A DNA stretch of 29,216 bases from DATBHZ01 sp036557185 (GTDB lineage Bacteria > Actinomycetota > Acidimicrobiia > IMCC26256 > JAENVU01): positions 1 through 29,216 of the forward strand of contig DATBHZ010000061.1 of the NCBI GenBank assembly GCA_036557185.1. Reading direction: 5' to 3'. The notes under the pieces are model-generated. The model had not been told where the DNA came from and made no database searches. It worked only from the letters and a program-made list of their open reading frames with translations. The position numbers and the translations under genes were made by a program. Below are positions 22,148 through 29,216 of the stretch, piece after piece (positions within the stretch are counted from its first letter, which is position 1; each line of letters starts with the position of its first letter).

Positions 22148-23283
22148 CGCGGCTCCTTGGGAAGACCGAGCACGCGCTCTCCGAGGATGTTGCGCTGGAT
22201 CTGCGAGGTCCCGGCGGCGATCGTCAGGGCGAGCGTGCGGAGGCGCTCCTCCACGAACGTGCCGGTGCCGTCGACGGCCAGCGCGTCGCGGTCGAGGACG
22301 CGCAGCGAGAGCTCTCCGAGCTTCTGGCGCGCCTCCGAGTACGCGAGCTTGATCATGAACTGGCCGCGGCCCTGGGTACCACGGGCGCTCTGGGTCACGC
22401 TGCGCTTCGTGAGCGCCCAGATGCCGTCGAGCTCCGCCGCGATGTGCCCGAGCTCGCGCCGGTGCGACGGGTCACGGACGAGCGGTGCGAGGTCGTCGAC
22501 GAGACGCATCGCGTCCACGAGCTCGCTCACGAACGCGGTGCCTCGCTCGAAACTCAGCGTCACGTTCGTGACGCGCCACCCGTCGTTCTCGTCACCGACG
22601 CGACACTCGGCGGGCACGCGGACCTCGTCGAGGAACAGCTCGCAGAACTCGGACGAGCCGAGCACGGTCTTGAGCGGACGAACCTCGATGCCGGGCAGGT
22701 CCATCGGGAGCATCAGCCACGTGATGCCCTTGTGCTTCGGAGCCTCGGGGTCGGTGCGCACGAGCAGCTCGCCGAAGTCGCCGACGTGACCGAACGAGCA
22801 CCATGTCTTCTGGCCGGAGACCACGTAATCCGCGCCGTCGCGCACCGCGCTCGTGCGCAGCGAGGCGAGGTCCGAGCCCGCCCCCGGCTCCGAAAAGCCC
22901 TGACACCAGACCTCTTCGCCGCGCAGGATCTTCGGAAGGTGCTCGCGCTTCTGTGCGTCGGTCCCCTCGGCGATGATCGTCGGTCCGGCGTGCAGCAGGC
23001 CCACGAAGTTCACGCCCACGTAGGGCGCGCGGGCACGGGTGGTCTCCTCGAGGAAGATGAGCTGCTGGCCCGGCGGTGCGTCCCGCCCGCCGTACTCCCT
23101 CGGCCAGTTGAGGCCGGCGAAGCCGGCGTCGAACAGCCGTCGTTGCCAGTCCGTGTCCCACGTGCGGCGCGCCTCCCACGCGTCGCGCGCGGGCTGTGGG
23201 TCGAGCGACGGCAGCTCCTTGTCCAGCCAGACGCGCAGCTCCTCGCGGAATGCCTCGTCCTCTTCGGAATACCGCAGGTCCAT
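22144..23283 (-). CDS. Acyl-CoA dehydrogenase, larger subunit of a two-subunit enzyme
   Basis: The product has 379 residues with the full domain order: N-terminal helices (YSEEDEAFREELRVWLDKELP), beta domain (VWCQGFSEPGAGSDLASLRTSAV, GQKTWCSFGHVGDFGELLVRTD) and the C-terminal helices ending in AAGTSQIQRNILGERVLGLP. The Glu that comes before GTSQIQR in medium-chain enzymes is Ala357 here. A Glu stands instead at 246 in TLSFERGTAF, near the position where I recall the base of the two-subunit mycobacterial enzymes. It dehydrogenates acyl-CoA at alpha-beta using FAD. ATG 23283 is preceded by TAGACT (23298-23293) at 9 nt with no ribosome site, a further leaderless candidate. First gene of dehydrogenase-dehydrogenase-ligase. 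Confidence 0.93.
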   Translation of the reverse strand: MDLRYSEEDEAFREELRVWLDKELPSLDPQPARDAWEARRTWDTDWQRRLFDAGFAGLNWPREYGGRDAPPGQQLIFLEETTRARAPYVGVNFVGLLHAGPTIIAEGTDAQKREHLPKILRGEEVWCQGFSEPGAGSDLASLRTSAVRDGADYVVSGQKTWCSFGHVGDFGELLVRTDPEAPKHKGITWLMLPMDLPGIEVRPLKTVLGSSEFCELFLDEVRVPAECRVGDENDGWRVTNVTLSFERGTAFVSELVDAMRLVDDLAPLVRDPSHRRELGHIAAELDGIWALTKRSVTQSARGTQGRGQFMIKLAYSEARQKLGELSLRVLDRDALAVDGTGTFVEERLRTLALTIAAGTSQIQRNILGERVLGLPKEPR

Positions 23284-23292
23284 GGCGCACGG

Positions 23293-23313
23293 AGTCTACG
23301 GCTCGCCCTGACA
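23293..23313 (-). promoter_or_regulatory. Acyl-CoA dehydrogenase -10 with nearby CCTGACA half-site
   Basis: TAGACT on the minus strand (23298-23293) ends 9 nt before ATG 23283. On the plus strand CCTGACA (23307-23313) equals one arm of the two operators at 17208 and 21194 but has no second arm at the right distance. A weak binding site or chance. Confidence 0.35.
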
Positions 23314-23361
23314 GCTCCCCGGACTCGCGCACGTTCGCTCGCGACCGTGTGACGAGGATGC

Positions 23362-23374
23362 GTCAGAATCTGAC
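23362..23374. promoter_or_regulatory. GTCAG-AAT-CTGAC inverted repeat in divergent intergenic region
   Basis: A perfect 5-bp-arm inverted repeat lies between the dehydrogenase promoter and the VOC gene. Its arms are the same pentamers as in the shared operator but facing the other way (everted). It may be part of the control of the VOC gene; the link is tentative. Confidence 0.3.
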
Positions 23375-23416
23375 CAAGCTCCGCCGCCCACCGCTCCGCA
23401 GCTCCAAGGAGGCCCG

Positions 23417-23890
23417 ATGCTCACCAACGGCTTCAACCACGTCGCCACCCTCACGAACGACAGCGAGCGGCTCCAACGTTTCTACGAGGAGGTGTTCGAC
23501 GCGACGGTCGTGCGCGACGGGCCCGAGGAGGCCGGCGACTCGCCCGTCAGGCTCACCACGATCATGATCGGACCCTCGAACGCGTTCAACGTCTTCGAGA
23601 TCGACGGCAACACGGAGGCGGAGCGCCAGACACCGATGTTCGGACGCGGGCGCATCGACCATCTCGCGCTCCAGGCGGCGAACCTCGACGCGTTCGAGAC
23701 GATCCGCGACCGGCTGATCGCTCGCGGCGCCGCGGACGAGTTCGTGACCGACTTCGGGGAGATCCTCTCCGTCTTCTTTCGCGACCCGGACGGGCTCGAG
23801 TGCGAGGTGTGCGTCGCGAATCCCGACGCTCAACCGGGCGTATCGCACCCACCCGGCACGCCGGCTGCGCGCTACGTGAAGTCGGCTTGA
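23417..23890 (+). CDS. VOC-superfamily protein (glyoxalase/dioxygenase fold)
   Basis: The product has 157 residues with two beta-alpha-beta-beta-beta modules. The first is FNHVATLTNDSERLQRFYEEVFDATVV, with a His in the metal position (residue 8). The second is RIDHLALQAANLDAFETIRDRLIARG and VFFRDPDGLECEVCV, with His near 77 and the closing Glu in the D-P-D-G-x-E-x-E/V motif. Members are lactoylglutathione lyases, extradiol dioxygenases, epimerases or resistance proteins; methylmalonyl-CoA epimerase and ring-cleavage roles are both thinkable in this context but not shown. ATG 23417 has AAGGAGG about 6 nt upstream. It diverges from the acyl-CoA dehydrogenase pair across a 133-bp intergenic region. 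Confidence 0.88.
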   Translation: MLTNGFNHVATLTNDSERLQRFYEEVFDATVVRDGPEEAGDSPVRLTTIMIGPSNAFNVFEIDGNTEAERQTPMFGRGRIDHLALQAANLDAFETIRDRLIARGAADEFVTDFGEILSVFFRDPDGLECEVCVANPDAQPGVSHPPGTPAARYVKSA

Positions 23891-23927
23891 TCGCCACCAG
23901 TCCGCTCGCCCGACCGAGAGCTGCTCC

Positions 23928-25100
23928 ATGACGAACCGCTCGACCTCCTTGCGCCCGGTCGTCGCTTCGTTCATCGTCTTCGGGAGCTTCTGGGGCGCGT
24001 GGGCGGTCGCGACCGTCGACGTCAAGGACACCTTCCATCTCTCCGACGGCGGGCTCGGCGTGCTGCTCGCCGTCGGCGTGTCCGCGGCCGCGGGGCTCAA
24101 CGCGCTCGGCGGCGTGCTCAGCGACCGCTGGGGAACGTCGAAGGCGCTGGCACGCGCACTCCTCGTCTGGGGCGCGCTGCTGGCCTGCCAGGCGTTCTCG
24201 CCCGTCCTTGCGGTCTTCGCTGTCGCGTTCGTGCTCGCGACCGGAGCGGGTGGTCTCGTCGACGTCGTCATGAACGTGGTCTCCGCAGCGGCGTATGCAG
24301 CCGAGCCCGGCAAGCTCGTCCGCTTCCACGGGCTCTTCAATCTCGGTGCGCTGCTCGGTGCGCTGCTGACCGGAGCAGTGCTCGAGGCCGGTGTCTCGTG
24401 GCGCGCTGCATGGGTGACGATGGCGTGCTGCGCGATCGTCATCGGAGTCGTCACCCTGGGTTCTCGTCTCCCGCGCGCCGCTCCGACCGGATACCAGTCC
24501 CTGCTGCGCGCACTCGGGTCGCTCCGGCACGAAGGGCTCGCGTTGCTCGCCACGGTGTTCGGGGCGTCGGCCATGGTCGAGGGAGGCATCAGCACGTGGG
24601 GTGTGCTGTTCCTCCGCTCCCGCCTCGGCGTGAGCGTGGCCGGCGGCGTGGGAGCCTTCGTCGTGGGTACCGCGCTCGCGACGATCACTCGAATCGGCGG
24701 CGGTCCCGTCTTCGGCCGGCTCGGCACGCGCCGCGCCGTGCTCCTCGGCGCCGGTCTGGCAGCGGCCGGTCTGGCAGTCGAGGCGCTCGCGCGTCAGCCG
24801 GTCCTCGCGGCGGGCGGCCTCGCCGCGGCGACCGTCGGGATCAGCGTGGTCTGGCCGCTGCTGATCGCGGACGTCAACAACGAGGCGATCCACCCGGCCA
24901 TCGCGATCGGCGGGGTGACCGCCGCCGGATATCTGGGCATGGTGGCCGGCCCGCCCATCGTCGGCTTCGTCTCGGGCGCCGTCGGCCTGCGCGCCGGCCT
25001 CCTGGTGCTCGCAGCGACCGCGCTCTTCGTGGCCGTCACGCCCGCCCGGGTGAAATCCCGGGCTGTGAGGACTACCGCGCCCGAGGCCGGGGAAGACTGA
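23928..25100 (+). CDS. Major facilitator superfamily transporter
   Basis: The product has 390 residues, nearly all in hydrophobic helices; about 12 membrane spans can be counted. GVLSDRWGTSKALAR at about residues 62-76 is the MFS loop 2-3 signature (G-x3-D-R-x-G-x-x). The second half has VFGRLGTRRAVLLGAGLAAAG, the corresponding repeat. The closest feel is the group of small YbjJ/Bcr-like efflux or sugar transporters, but no substrate can be read. ATG 23928 is preceded by GAGCTG only, a weak ribosome site. It lies 37 bp after the VOC gene and 48 bp before the superoxide dismutase gene on the same strand. Confidence 0.9.
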   Translation: MTNRSTSLRPVVASFIVFGSFWGAWAVATVDVKDTFHLSDGGLGVLLAVGVSAAAGLNALGGVLSDRWGTSKALARALLVWGALLACQAFSPVLAVFAVAFVLATGAGGLVDVVMNVVSAAAYAAEPGKLVRFHGLFNLGALLGALLTGAVLEAGVSWRAAWVTMACCAIVIGVVTLGSRLPRAAPTGYQSLLRALGSLRHEGLALLATVFGASAMVEGGISTWGVLFLRSRLGVSVAGGVGAFVVGTALATITRIGGGPVFGRLGTRRAVLLGAGLAAAGLAVEALARQPVLAAGGLAAATVGISVVWPLLIADVNNEAIHPAIAIGGVTAAGYLGMVAGPPIVGFVSGAVGLRAGLLVLAATALFVAVTPARVKSRAVRTTAPEAGED

Positions 25101-25148
25101 CGCGAGAGGCCTGGTCGCCCCACCGACCGCCCGCGAGAGGAGTTCGCC

Positions 25149-25772
25149 ATGACCGACAAGATCTACGCGCTCCCTGATCTCGACTACGACTACGGCGCGC
25201 TCGAGCCGTACATCAGCGGTCAGATCATGGAGCTCCACCACGACAAGCACCACGCCGCCTATGTGAAGGGCGCGAACACTGCGCTCGAGAAGCTCGCCGA
25301 GACCCGCGAGAAGGACGAGTTCGCGACCATCGCGATGCTCGAGAAGAACCTCGCGTTCAACGTCTCGGGCCACGTGCTCCACTCCGTGTTCTGGACGAAT
25401 CTCTCCCCGCAGGGTGGTGACGACCCGGGCGGCGCGCTCCAGCACGCGATCGAGGCGAACTTCGGCGGCGTCGATCGCTTCCGTGCACAGATGAGTGAGG
25501 CCGCCGCGACGATCCAGGGCTCGGGCTGGGCGCTCGCCTCCTGGGAGCCGTTCGCTCGACGCATCCTCGTCCAGCAGGTGTACGACCACCAGGGCAACCA
25601 CGGTCAGGGCACCGTCCCCTTGCTCGCGATCGACGCGTGGGAGCACGCCTACTACCTCCAGTACGAGAACCGGAAGACGGAGTTCTTCGACGCGCTCTGG
25701 AACGTCGTGAGCTGGGAGGACGTCACCCGGCGATTCGAAGCGGCGCGCCAGTCCGACCTGCTCACAACCTGA
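25149..25772 (+). CDS. sodA: Superoxide dismutase (Fe/Mn type)
   Basis: The product has 207 residues, typical size, without signal peptide. Metal ligands are all present: His30 in MELHHDKHHAAYV, His78 in GHVLHSVFW, Asp162 and His166 in AIDAWEHAYYLQY. GSGWALASWEPFARRILVQQVYDHQGNHGQGTVPLL is close to the mycobacterial SodA form with Asp-His-Gln in the active-site loop. The metal (Fe or Mn) cannot be told with certainty from sequence. It turns superoxide into oxygen and peroxide in the cytoplasm. GAGAGGAG stands 8 nt before ATG 25149. The gene follows the transporter gene closely and may also have its own promoter in the 48-bp gap. Confidence 0.96.
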   Translation: MTDKIYALPDLDYDYGALEPYISGQIMELHHDKHHAAYVKGANTALEKLAETREKDEFATIAMLEKNLAFNVSGHVLHSVFWTNLSPQGGDDPGGALQHAIEANFGGVDRFRAQMSEAAATIQGSGWALASWEPFARRILVQQVYDHQGNHGQGTVPLLAIDAWEHAYYLQYENRKTEFFDALWNVVSWEDVTRRFEAARQSDLLTT

Positions 25773-25795
25773 GCGGAACGGGAGCGGCGGCTCGG

Positions 25796-25801
25796 TACGC
25801 T
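25796..25801 (+). promoter_or_regulatory. -10 box of a probable leaderless gene
   Basis: TACGCT fits TANNNT and ends 6 nt before ATG 25808. No ribosome site is seen before that ATG, which suggests a separate leaderless transcript downstream of sodA. A -35 is not evident. Confidence 0.4.
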
Positions 25802-25807
25802 GCCTCG

Positions 25808-26155
25808 ATGCTTCCCGGATCACTGCAACGCCACGAGCCCGGTTGCTACGCGGTCATCTTCACGTCGGCGCGCGGCGGCGCTCACGCGGACGACGGCTAC
25901 GAGGAGGCTGCGGCGCGCATGTTCGAGCTCGCCGCCCGGCAACCGGGGTTCCTCGGCGTCGACAGCGCCCGCGAGGGTGTGGGGATCACAGTGGCGTACT
26001 TCGCCGACACGGCGTCGATCGACGCATGGAGGCAGAACGCGGAGCACCAGGAGGTGCAACGCAGAGGCCGAGCCGAGTGGTACTCACGCTTCACCGTGCA
26101 CGTCGCGCGAGTCGAGCGCTCCTACGACTTCGAGCGGAGCGGGTCCTCGAGCTGA
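25808..26155 (+). CDS. Antibiotic biosynthesis monooxygenase (ABM)-like protein
   Basis: The product has 115 residues, a single ABM/dimeric alpha-beta-barrel domain. CYAVIFTSARGGAHADDGYEEAAARMFELAARQPGFLGVDSAREGVGITVAYFADTASIDAWRQNAEHQEVQRRGRAEWYSRFTVHVARVERSYDF shows the expected strand-helix-strand order with the 'qpGflg' and 'W.....H' elements. Members act as cofactor-free monooxygenases, heme-handling or small-molecule proteins; this type with the 'sidaWr...eH' segment is common as a stand-alone enzyme of unknown role. It starts 35 bp after sodA. Its 3' end overlaps by 34 bp with the end of the phosphatase gene on the other strand. Confidence 0.82.
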   Translation: MLPGSLQRHEPGCYAVIFTSARGGAHADDGYEEAAARMFELAARQPGFLGVDSAREGVGITVAYFADTASIDAWRQNAEHQEVQRRGRAEWYSRFTVHVARVERSYDFERSGSSS

Positions 26156-26667
26156 GCGCCGGGCGACGCCGCGGGCGCCGACCGGGCCGCGACGAACGAC
26201 GTGAGCCATTGCCGCTGGAGCCTCGTCTCCGGCACCGAGCAGCCGCGTGCCTGCTCGACCTTGCGCCAGGCCTCTCCGGCATCGATGCCCTCGACCGTCA
26301 GCGTCGCTGCTGCCAGGAGCGATGACCGCCCGATGCCCTGCCGGCAATGGATGACCACATGGCCGTCATCCTCGAGGGCTCGCGCGAGCCTGAGCGCGAG
26401 GAGCTCGGCGACCGATGTGTGGGGAACTCCGTGGTCGTGCACGGGGCATGCCACGAAGCTCATCCCGTAGGACTCCGCACAGGTCGGCTCCGCGCCGAGC
26501 CCGAGGCGCGCCGCCTCCCGCTCGGTCAGCATCGAGACGAGGGTGTCCACGCCGAGAGTCCCGAGCCGGCGCATCTCGCCGCCGAGCGCGGAGCCGCCCG
26601 CAGGGTGGCGCATGGTGCTGAGTCGCCCTGCGCCGTCACGGGTGATGGTGAAGAGTCGTGCCCGCAA
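26122..26667 (-). CDS. Dual-specificity/tyrosine-type protein phosphatase
   Basis: The product has 181 residues from a TTG start at 26667. The active-site loop is HCRQGIGRS (His107, Cys108, Arg114), the Cys-x5-Arg signature. The general-acid loop is PVHDHGVP with Asp78. ALEDDGHVVIHCRQGIGRSSLLAAATLTVEGIDAGEAWRKVEQARGCSVPETRLQRQWLTSF fits the DSP fold closely. It removes phosphate from protein Tyr/Ser/Thr or from other phosphates. The TTG is preceded by GGGAGGG at good distance; ATG for Met19 is the alternative. The C-terminal 34 bp are read on both strands, as the ABM-like gene ends there. It lies 83 bp after the peptidase gene on the same strand. Confidence 0.86.
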   Translation of the reverse strand: MRARLFTITRDGAGRLSTMRHPAGGSALGGEMRRLGTLGVDTLVSMLTEREAARLGLGAEPTCAESYGMSFVACPVHDHGVPHTSVAELLALRLARALEDDGHVVIHCRQGIGRSSLLAAATLTVEGIDAGEAWRKVEQARGCSVPETRLQRQWLTSFVAARSAPAASPGAQLEDPLRSKS

Positions 26668-26750
26668 CCTGCCCTCCCTCGTCGGGAGGGGTATCGGCAG
26701 ATCGGGCGGTGAACTCGAGCCGCGGGTGGGCGGTGTGACCTATGCCCCGG

Positions 26751-28295
26751 TTACGCGCCGCACCGCAGGCCGACCGGCGGCGGGACCAGGTCGATCAGGT
26801 AGCGCCGGGCCGCGTCGAGCAGGCAGGGGTTTCCGTAGAGCAACGACGTGTGCGACGAGCCCTCGACCGTCACGAGGCGCGCCGAGCCGAGCTGTTGCGT
26901 GAGCGAGATCGCCTCCTGGTACGGCGTGGCGGGGTCACCGGTCGTGCCCACGACCATGATCGGTGGCGCGGTCGGCGCGCTCACCCGGACGCCGTTCGGG
27001 TGGCGGGCCGGAACCGGCCAGAACGCGCACGGGAAGCCGAGCCCTGCATTCGCGGCCCCGAAGTCGGGCGCTGCGACAGCCGCGCGTCGCTGCGCGGCGA
27101 TGAGCGGCTGGAGCGGGAGCACCGGGCCGTCGAGACAGCTGATGGCGAGGAAGGCCGGCCAGGTCGTCGAGTAGCTGCCGTCGCCGGACCGCTCCATGTA
27201 CTGGCTGAACTCGTCGAGCAGCGGGTTTGGATCACCGCCGAGACCTGCGTGCAGCTCGCTCGCGAGCCGGTCGTCGGCGCTCGCACCCTCGTACAGCGGG
27301 GAAGAGACCGCGATGTCGAGCTGGGTCGGGCCGAGGGTCCGGGCCTGTGAGCCCTCCATGGGCGCGCGCTCGATCCGGTCGCGGAGGGTGTCGTACGCGG
27401 CTCTCGGGTTCCCGCGATTGTGGAGCGGGCAGCTGGAGCGCTGCGCGCAGGAGTTGAGGAACCGATCGAAGGATTGTTGGAAACCCTGCGCCTGCTGGGT
27501 GAACGACTGCTCCGCGGTGAGCGAAGGATCGAGCGCGCCGTCGAGGATGAGCGCGCGCACGCGCTGGGGGAAGAGCTGGGCGTAGACGGCGCCCAGGTAG
27601 GTGCCGTAGGAGAACCCGAGGTACGTGAGCCGCGGGTCACCGAGGGCCGCGCGGATCGAGTCCATGTCGCGGGCGGAGTCCTCCGTCGAGATGTGGGCGA
27701 GCAGGTCGCGGCTGCCGGCCTCACATGCGTTCGCGAACCGTTGCGATGCGGCCTCGAGCTGTTGCAGCTCGGCAGGCGTGTCCGGCGCGGTGTCCGGCGC
27801 GAAGAGGTAGTCGATCTTGCTGCCGCAGTTGACGGCCGTGCTCGCCCCGGTACCGCGCGGGTCCCAGCCGACGATGTCGAAGCGGTCGGCGATGTCCGAC
27901 GGAAGTCGCGCGGCGACGTCCTGGGCGAAGCTCGCGCCTGCCGCCCCGGGCCCGCCGGGGTTGATCAGCATCGAGCCGATGCGATCGTGCTTCGCCCGCA
28001 CGCGCTCGAGCGCGAGGGAGATCCTCGGACCCGTCGGGTTCGCGTAGTCGAGCGGCACCTCGAGGGCCGCGCAGTCGACCGATCCGCACGAGCGCCACTG
28101 CACCGGTGCCGGCACGAACGCCGCGCTCGCCGCCGGTCGCGTGGTCGCGCTGTGGGCGGGCGCCGCGGCCTTGGCGGCGGTCGACGGGGTGGTCGGTGTG
28201 CTGCTCTTCGACGAGCTGCACGCGGCGAAGGCCGAGACTCCGACCGTCACGCAGGCGAGGATCGTCAGAGCATGACGGGCGCGGGGGGTGCGCAT
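26751..28295 (-). CDS. Secreted lipoprotein alpha/beta-hydrolase (TAP-like, SlpD/E-type peptidase)
   Basis: The product has 514 residues. Residues 1-26 are a signal peptide with charged start (RTPRARH), hydrophobic core and a lipobox-like FAAC ending at Cys26, followed by a Ser/Thr/Pro/Ala linker. The alpha/beta-hydrolase fold follows: INPGGPGAAG oxyanion loop, DIVGWDPRGTGAS, nucleophile Ser229 in GFSYGTYLG, acid in GTTGDPATP and His in SSHTSLL. The C-terminal part is the TAP-like extension of tripeptidyl aminopeptidases from Streptomyces. It should hydrolyse peptides or esters outside the membrane. ATG 28295 is chosen for GGTGGAG upstream and for the signal peptide; an extra 7 codons are possible. 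Confidence 0.92.
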   Translation of the reverse strand: MRTPRARHALTILACVTVGVSAFAACSSSKSSTPTTPSTAAKAAAPAHSATTRPAASAAFVPAPVQWRSCGSVDCAALEVPLDYANPTGPRISLALERVRAKHDRIGSMLINPGGPGAAGASFAQDVAARLPSDIADRFDIVGWDPRGTGASTAVNCGSKIDYLFAPDTAPDTPAELQQLEAASQRFANACEAGSRDLLAHISTEDSARDMDSIRAALGDPRLTYLGFSYGTYLGAVYAQLFPQRVRALILDGALDPSLTAEQSFTQQAQGFQQSFDRFLNSCAQRSSCPLHNRGNPRAAYDTLRDRIERAPMEGSQARTLGPTQLDIAVSSPLYEGASADDRLASELHAGLGGDPNPLLDEFSQYMERSGDGSYSTTWPAFLAISCLDGPVLPLQPLIAAQRRAAVAAPDFGAANAGLGFPCAFWPVPARHPNGVRVSAPTAPPIMVVGTTGDPATPYQEAISLTQQLGSARLVTVEGSSHTSLLYGNPCLLDAARRYLIDLVPPPVGLRCGA

Positions 28296-28377
28296 GGGGT
28301 CTCCACCGTGCCACACCCCGAATGCCGCGCAGACGCGCCCGGGTCGCCAACGCCTGCGCCGCCGCTACACGAGGTGG

Positions 28378-28665
28378 TCAGCCACTCCGGTAGTAGGCGG
28401 TCGAATGAGCAGGTGACGCGGGCGCCGAGCTCTCGGAGCGCATGCTGCGCACCAGGAGGAAGACGGCCACCGCGAGCACGACGACGAGGGCGAGCGCGAG
28501 CACCACGACCGGGGCCGGCGACGGCTTCTTGCGGTGCCGTACGAGCTCCACGCGCGTTGGTTCTCGGCGCGCTTGCACCCGATGCTCGTCAGGCTGTGGT
28601 GGCGCGCTGCTGGGAAGCAGATCGCCGATCGGACCGGTGTCAGCCGGACCCTGCGCAGAGCCCAT
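28378..28665 (-). CDS. Small single-pass membrane protein
   Basis: From ATG 28665 the product has 95 residues. The N-terminal half is hydrophilic and Pro-rich with a basic patch REPTRVELVRHRKK. One membrane span is clear: APVVVLALALVVVLAVAVFLLV (about 20 residues), followed by RSMRSESSAPASPAHSTAYYRSG. AGGGTGA stands 6 nt before ATG 28665; GTG 28674, three codons upstream, lacks proper spacing. It lies 82 bp before the peptidase gene on the same strand. No function is recognised; the basic side suggests cytoplasmic N-terminus. Confidence 0.6.
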   Translation of the reverse strand: MGSAQGPADTGPIGDLLPSSAPPQPDEHRVQARREPTRVELVRHRKKPSPAPVVVLALALVVVLAVAVFLLVRSMRSESSAPASPAHSTAYYRSG

Positions 28666-28765
28666 GGTCGTCACCCTGGTGATGGAACGGGACCACCAGG
28701 CCTATCGGCACATCCCGCGCCGCTCCTTGACCGGCCCCCCGGGCGCGACCGCGGTCAGATGTGCG

Positions 28766-29216
28766 TCAGGCGCCGACGACGTCCGGCCGAGGGAGGCCTT
28801 GCGCCTCGCAGAGCCCGAAGTACACGTCGCGGATGAAGCCGGCGTCGATCACCATCTCGACGTTCCCGTCGGCGCCGAGGTTCAGGTTCGCGCCGTAGAT
28901 GGCGAACCAGACATCGGTCAGGCCCTCGTTGGTCGCGGGCACGGTCAAGGTGTGCACCGAGCCTGCCGGCTCGTAGAGGTAGGAGCCCGCGGTGTTCACC
29001 TCCGGGTACTCCTCGTACTTCCAGCTCCCGGAGAGCGTGAACGCGAACACCTCGCCGGTGTGCTTGTGCGTCTGGACGCGCGCGCCCGGCTCGAACTTCG
29101 TCCGGATCACCCACAGACCCTTCTCGACGTCGACAGGGAGCAGCTGGAGCAGGCTGCCGTCGCCGATGTCGACGAACGGCAGCTCGTCCTCGCCGCGGTG
29201 TATCGCTCGTGGGATC
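28766..29216 (-). CDS. Cupin, 2,4'-dihydroxyacetophenone dioxygenase-like (5' part outside window)
   Basis: At least 149 residues are read; the frame is open to the right edge of the window and no start has been reached. LPFVDIGDGSLLQLLPVDVEKGLWVIRTKFEPGARVQTHKHTGEVFAFTLSGSWKYEEYPEV is the cupin start with metal ligands HxH (THKHTG). AGSYLYEPAGSVHTL is the second cupin motif with the third His. The order 'GSW.Y.EY ... AGSY.YEP.GsvHTL' is that of 2,4'-dihydroxyacetophenone dioxygenase-like enzymes, which cut a C-C bond with Fe and oxygen. True substrate unknown. An internal GTG at 29110 should not be taken as the start. It ends 91 bp upstream of the small membrane-protein gene. Confidence 0.85.
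   Translation of the reverse strand, partial: IPRAIHRGEDELPFVDIGDGSLLQLLPVDVEKGLWVIRTKFEPGARVQTHKHTGEVFAFTLSGSWKYEEYPEVNTAGSYLYEPAGSVHTLTVPATNEGLTDVWFAIYGANLNLGADGNVEMVIDAGFIRDVYFGLCEAQGLPRPDVVGA

Noticed and set aside
23586..25823. Long open frame on the minus strand (about 745 codons)
   Set aside because: It runs opposite to the VOC, MFS and sodA genes, all with clear motifs, and has no domain; shadow frame.
28372..28389. Bulged hairpin around the stop of the small membrane-protein gene
   Set aside because: Stem is only 4 bp before a bulge and lies without a U-tract; too weak for a terminator call.
1..29216. tRNA genes, CRISPR arrays, transposases, phage or plasmid genes
   Set aside because: Looked for tRNA-like cloverleaf ends, spaced direct repeats and integrase or transposase motifs on both strands; none was seen by eye.

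Overview
The window is a high-GC, densely coded stretch from an actinobacterium. Three things point there: a mycothiol-type maleylpyruvate isomerase-family protein, an SodA of the mycobacterial sort, and several genes whose TANNNT -10 box lies only 6-9 nt before the start codon with no Shine-Dalgarno (leaderless transcripts). The mix of acyl-CoA, thiolase/DUF35, amidohydrolase and 2,4'-dihydroxyacetophenone dioxygenase-like genes would suit an acidimicrobial or mycobacteria-like soil or aquatic degrader, but the genus cannot be read from the sequence. I see no tRNA, rRNA, CRISPR array, insertion sequence, phage gene or gene-free gap above 300 bp.

Layout. 1-1026 (-): phosphoesterase (phospholipase C family) cut by the window edge. 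1077-2637 (-): small Cys-rich protein, DinB/MDMPI protein and a TetR regulator with a clear self-regulated promoter. 2703-3871: DUF1269 protein (-) and GNAT acetyltransferase (+), divergent. 3898-8422 (-): SDR, type II NADH dehydrogenase, cydA, cydB, a compact operon for a non-proton-pumping NADH-to-quinol-to-oxygen chain. 8511-11453 (-): aldehyde dehydrogenase, HIT protein, phosphoglycerate mutase and a small conserved-looking protein, possibly co-transcribed with the previous block. 11566-13122 (+): long Ppx/GppA phosphatase with HD domain.

13119-23890 looks like a CoA-thioester catabolic region. On the minus strand are thiolase-like protein, DUF35 partner, a tandem NIPSNAP-like protein and a TetR regulator. 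Divergent from the thiolase, and sharing one bidirectional -10 element with it, is a degenerate thiamine-diphosphate-enzyme-like protein (+). Then come an amidohydrolase, a small membrane protein and a methyltransferase (+), an acyl-CoA ligase preceded by a two-subunit acyl-CoA dehydrogenase (-), and a VOC-family protein (+). The amidohydrolase and ligase promoters carry almost the same 17-bp palindrome (CTGACAYYAGCGTCAGG), which suggests one regulator controls both; half-sites lie at the acyl-CoA dehydrogenase promoter and at the local TetR promoter.

23928-29216: MFS transporter, superoxide dismutase and antibiotic-monooxygenase-like protein (+), followed on the minus strand by a dual-specificity-type phosphatase, a secreted lipoprotein peptidase of the TAP-like alpha/beta-hydrolase group, a small single-pass membrane protein and a cupin dioxygenase cut by the right edge. 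The best candidate for something not yet described is the shared-operator catabolic regulon together with the overlapping, doubly leaderless divergent promoter at 16175-16199.
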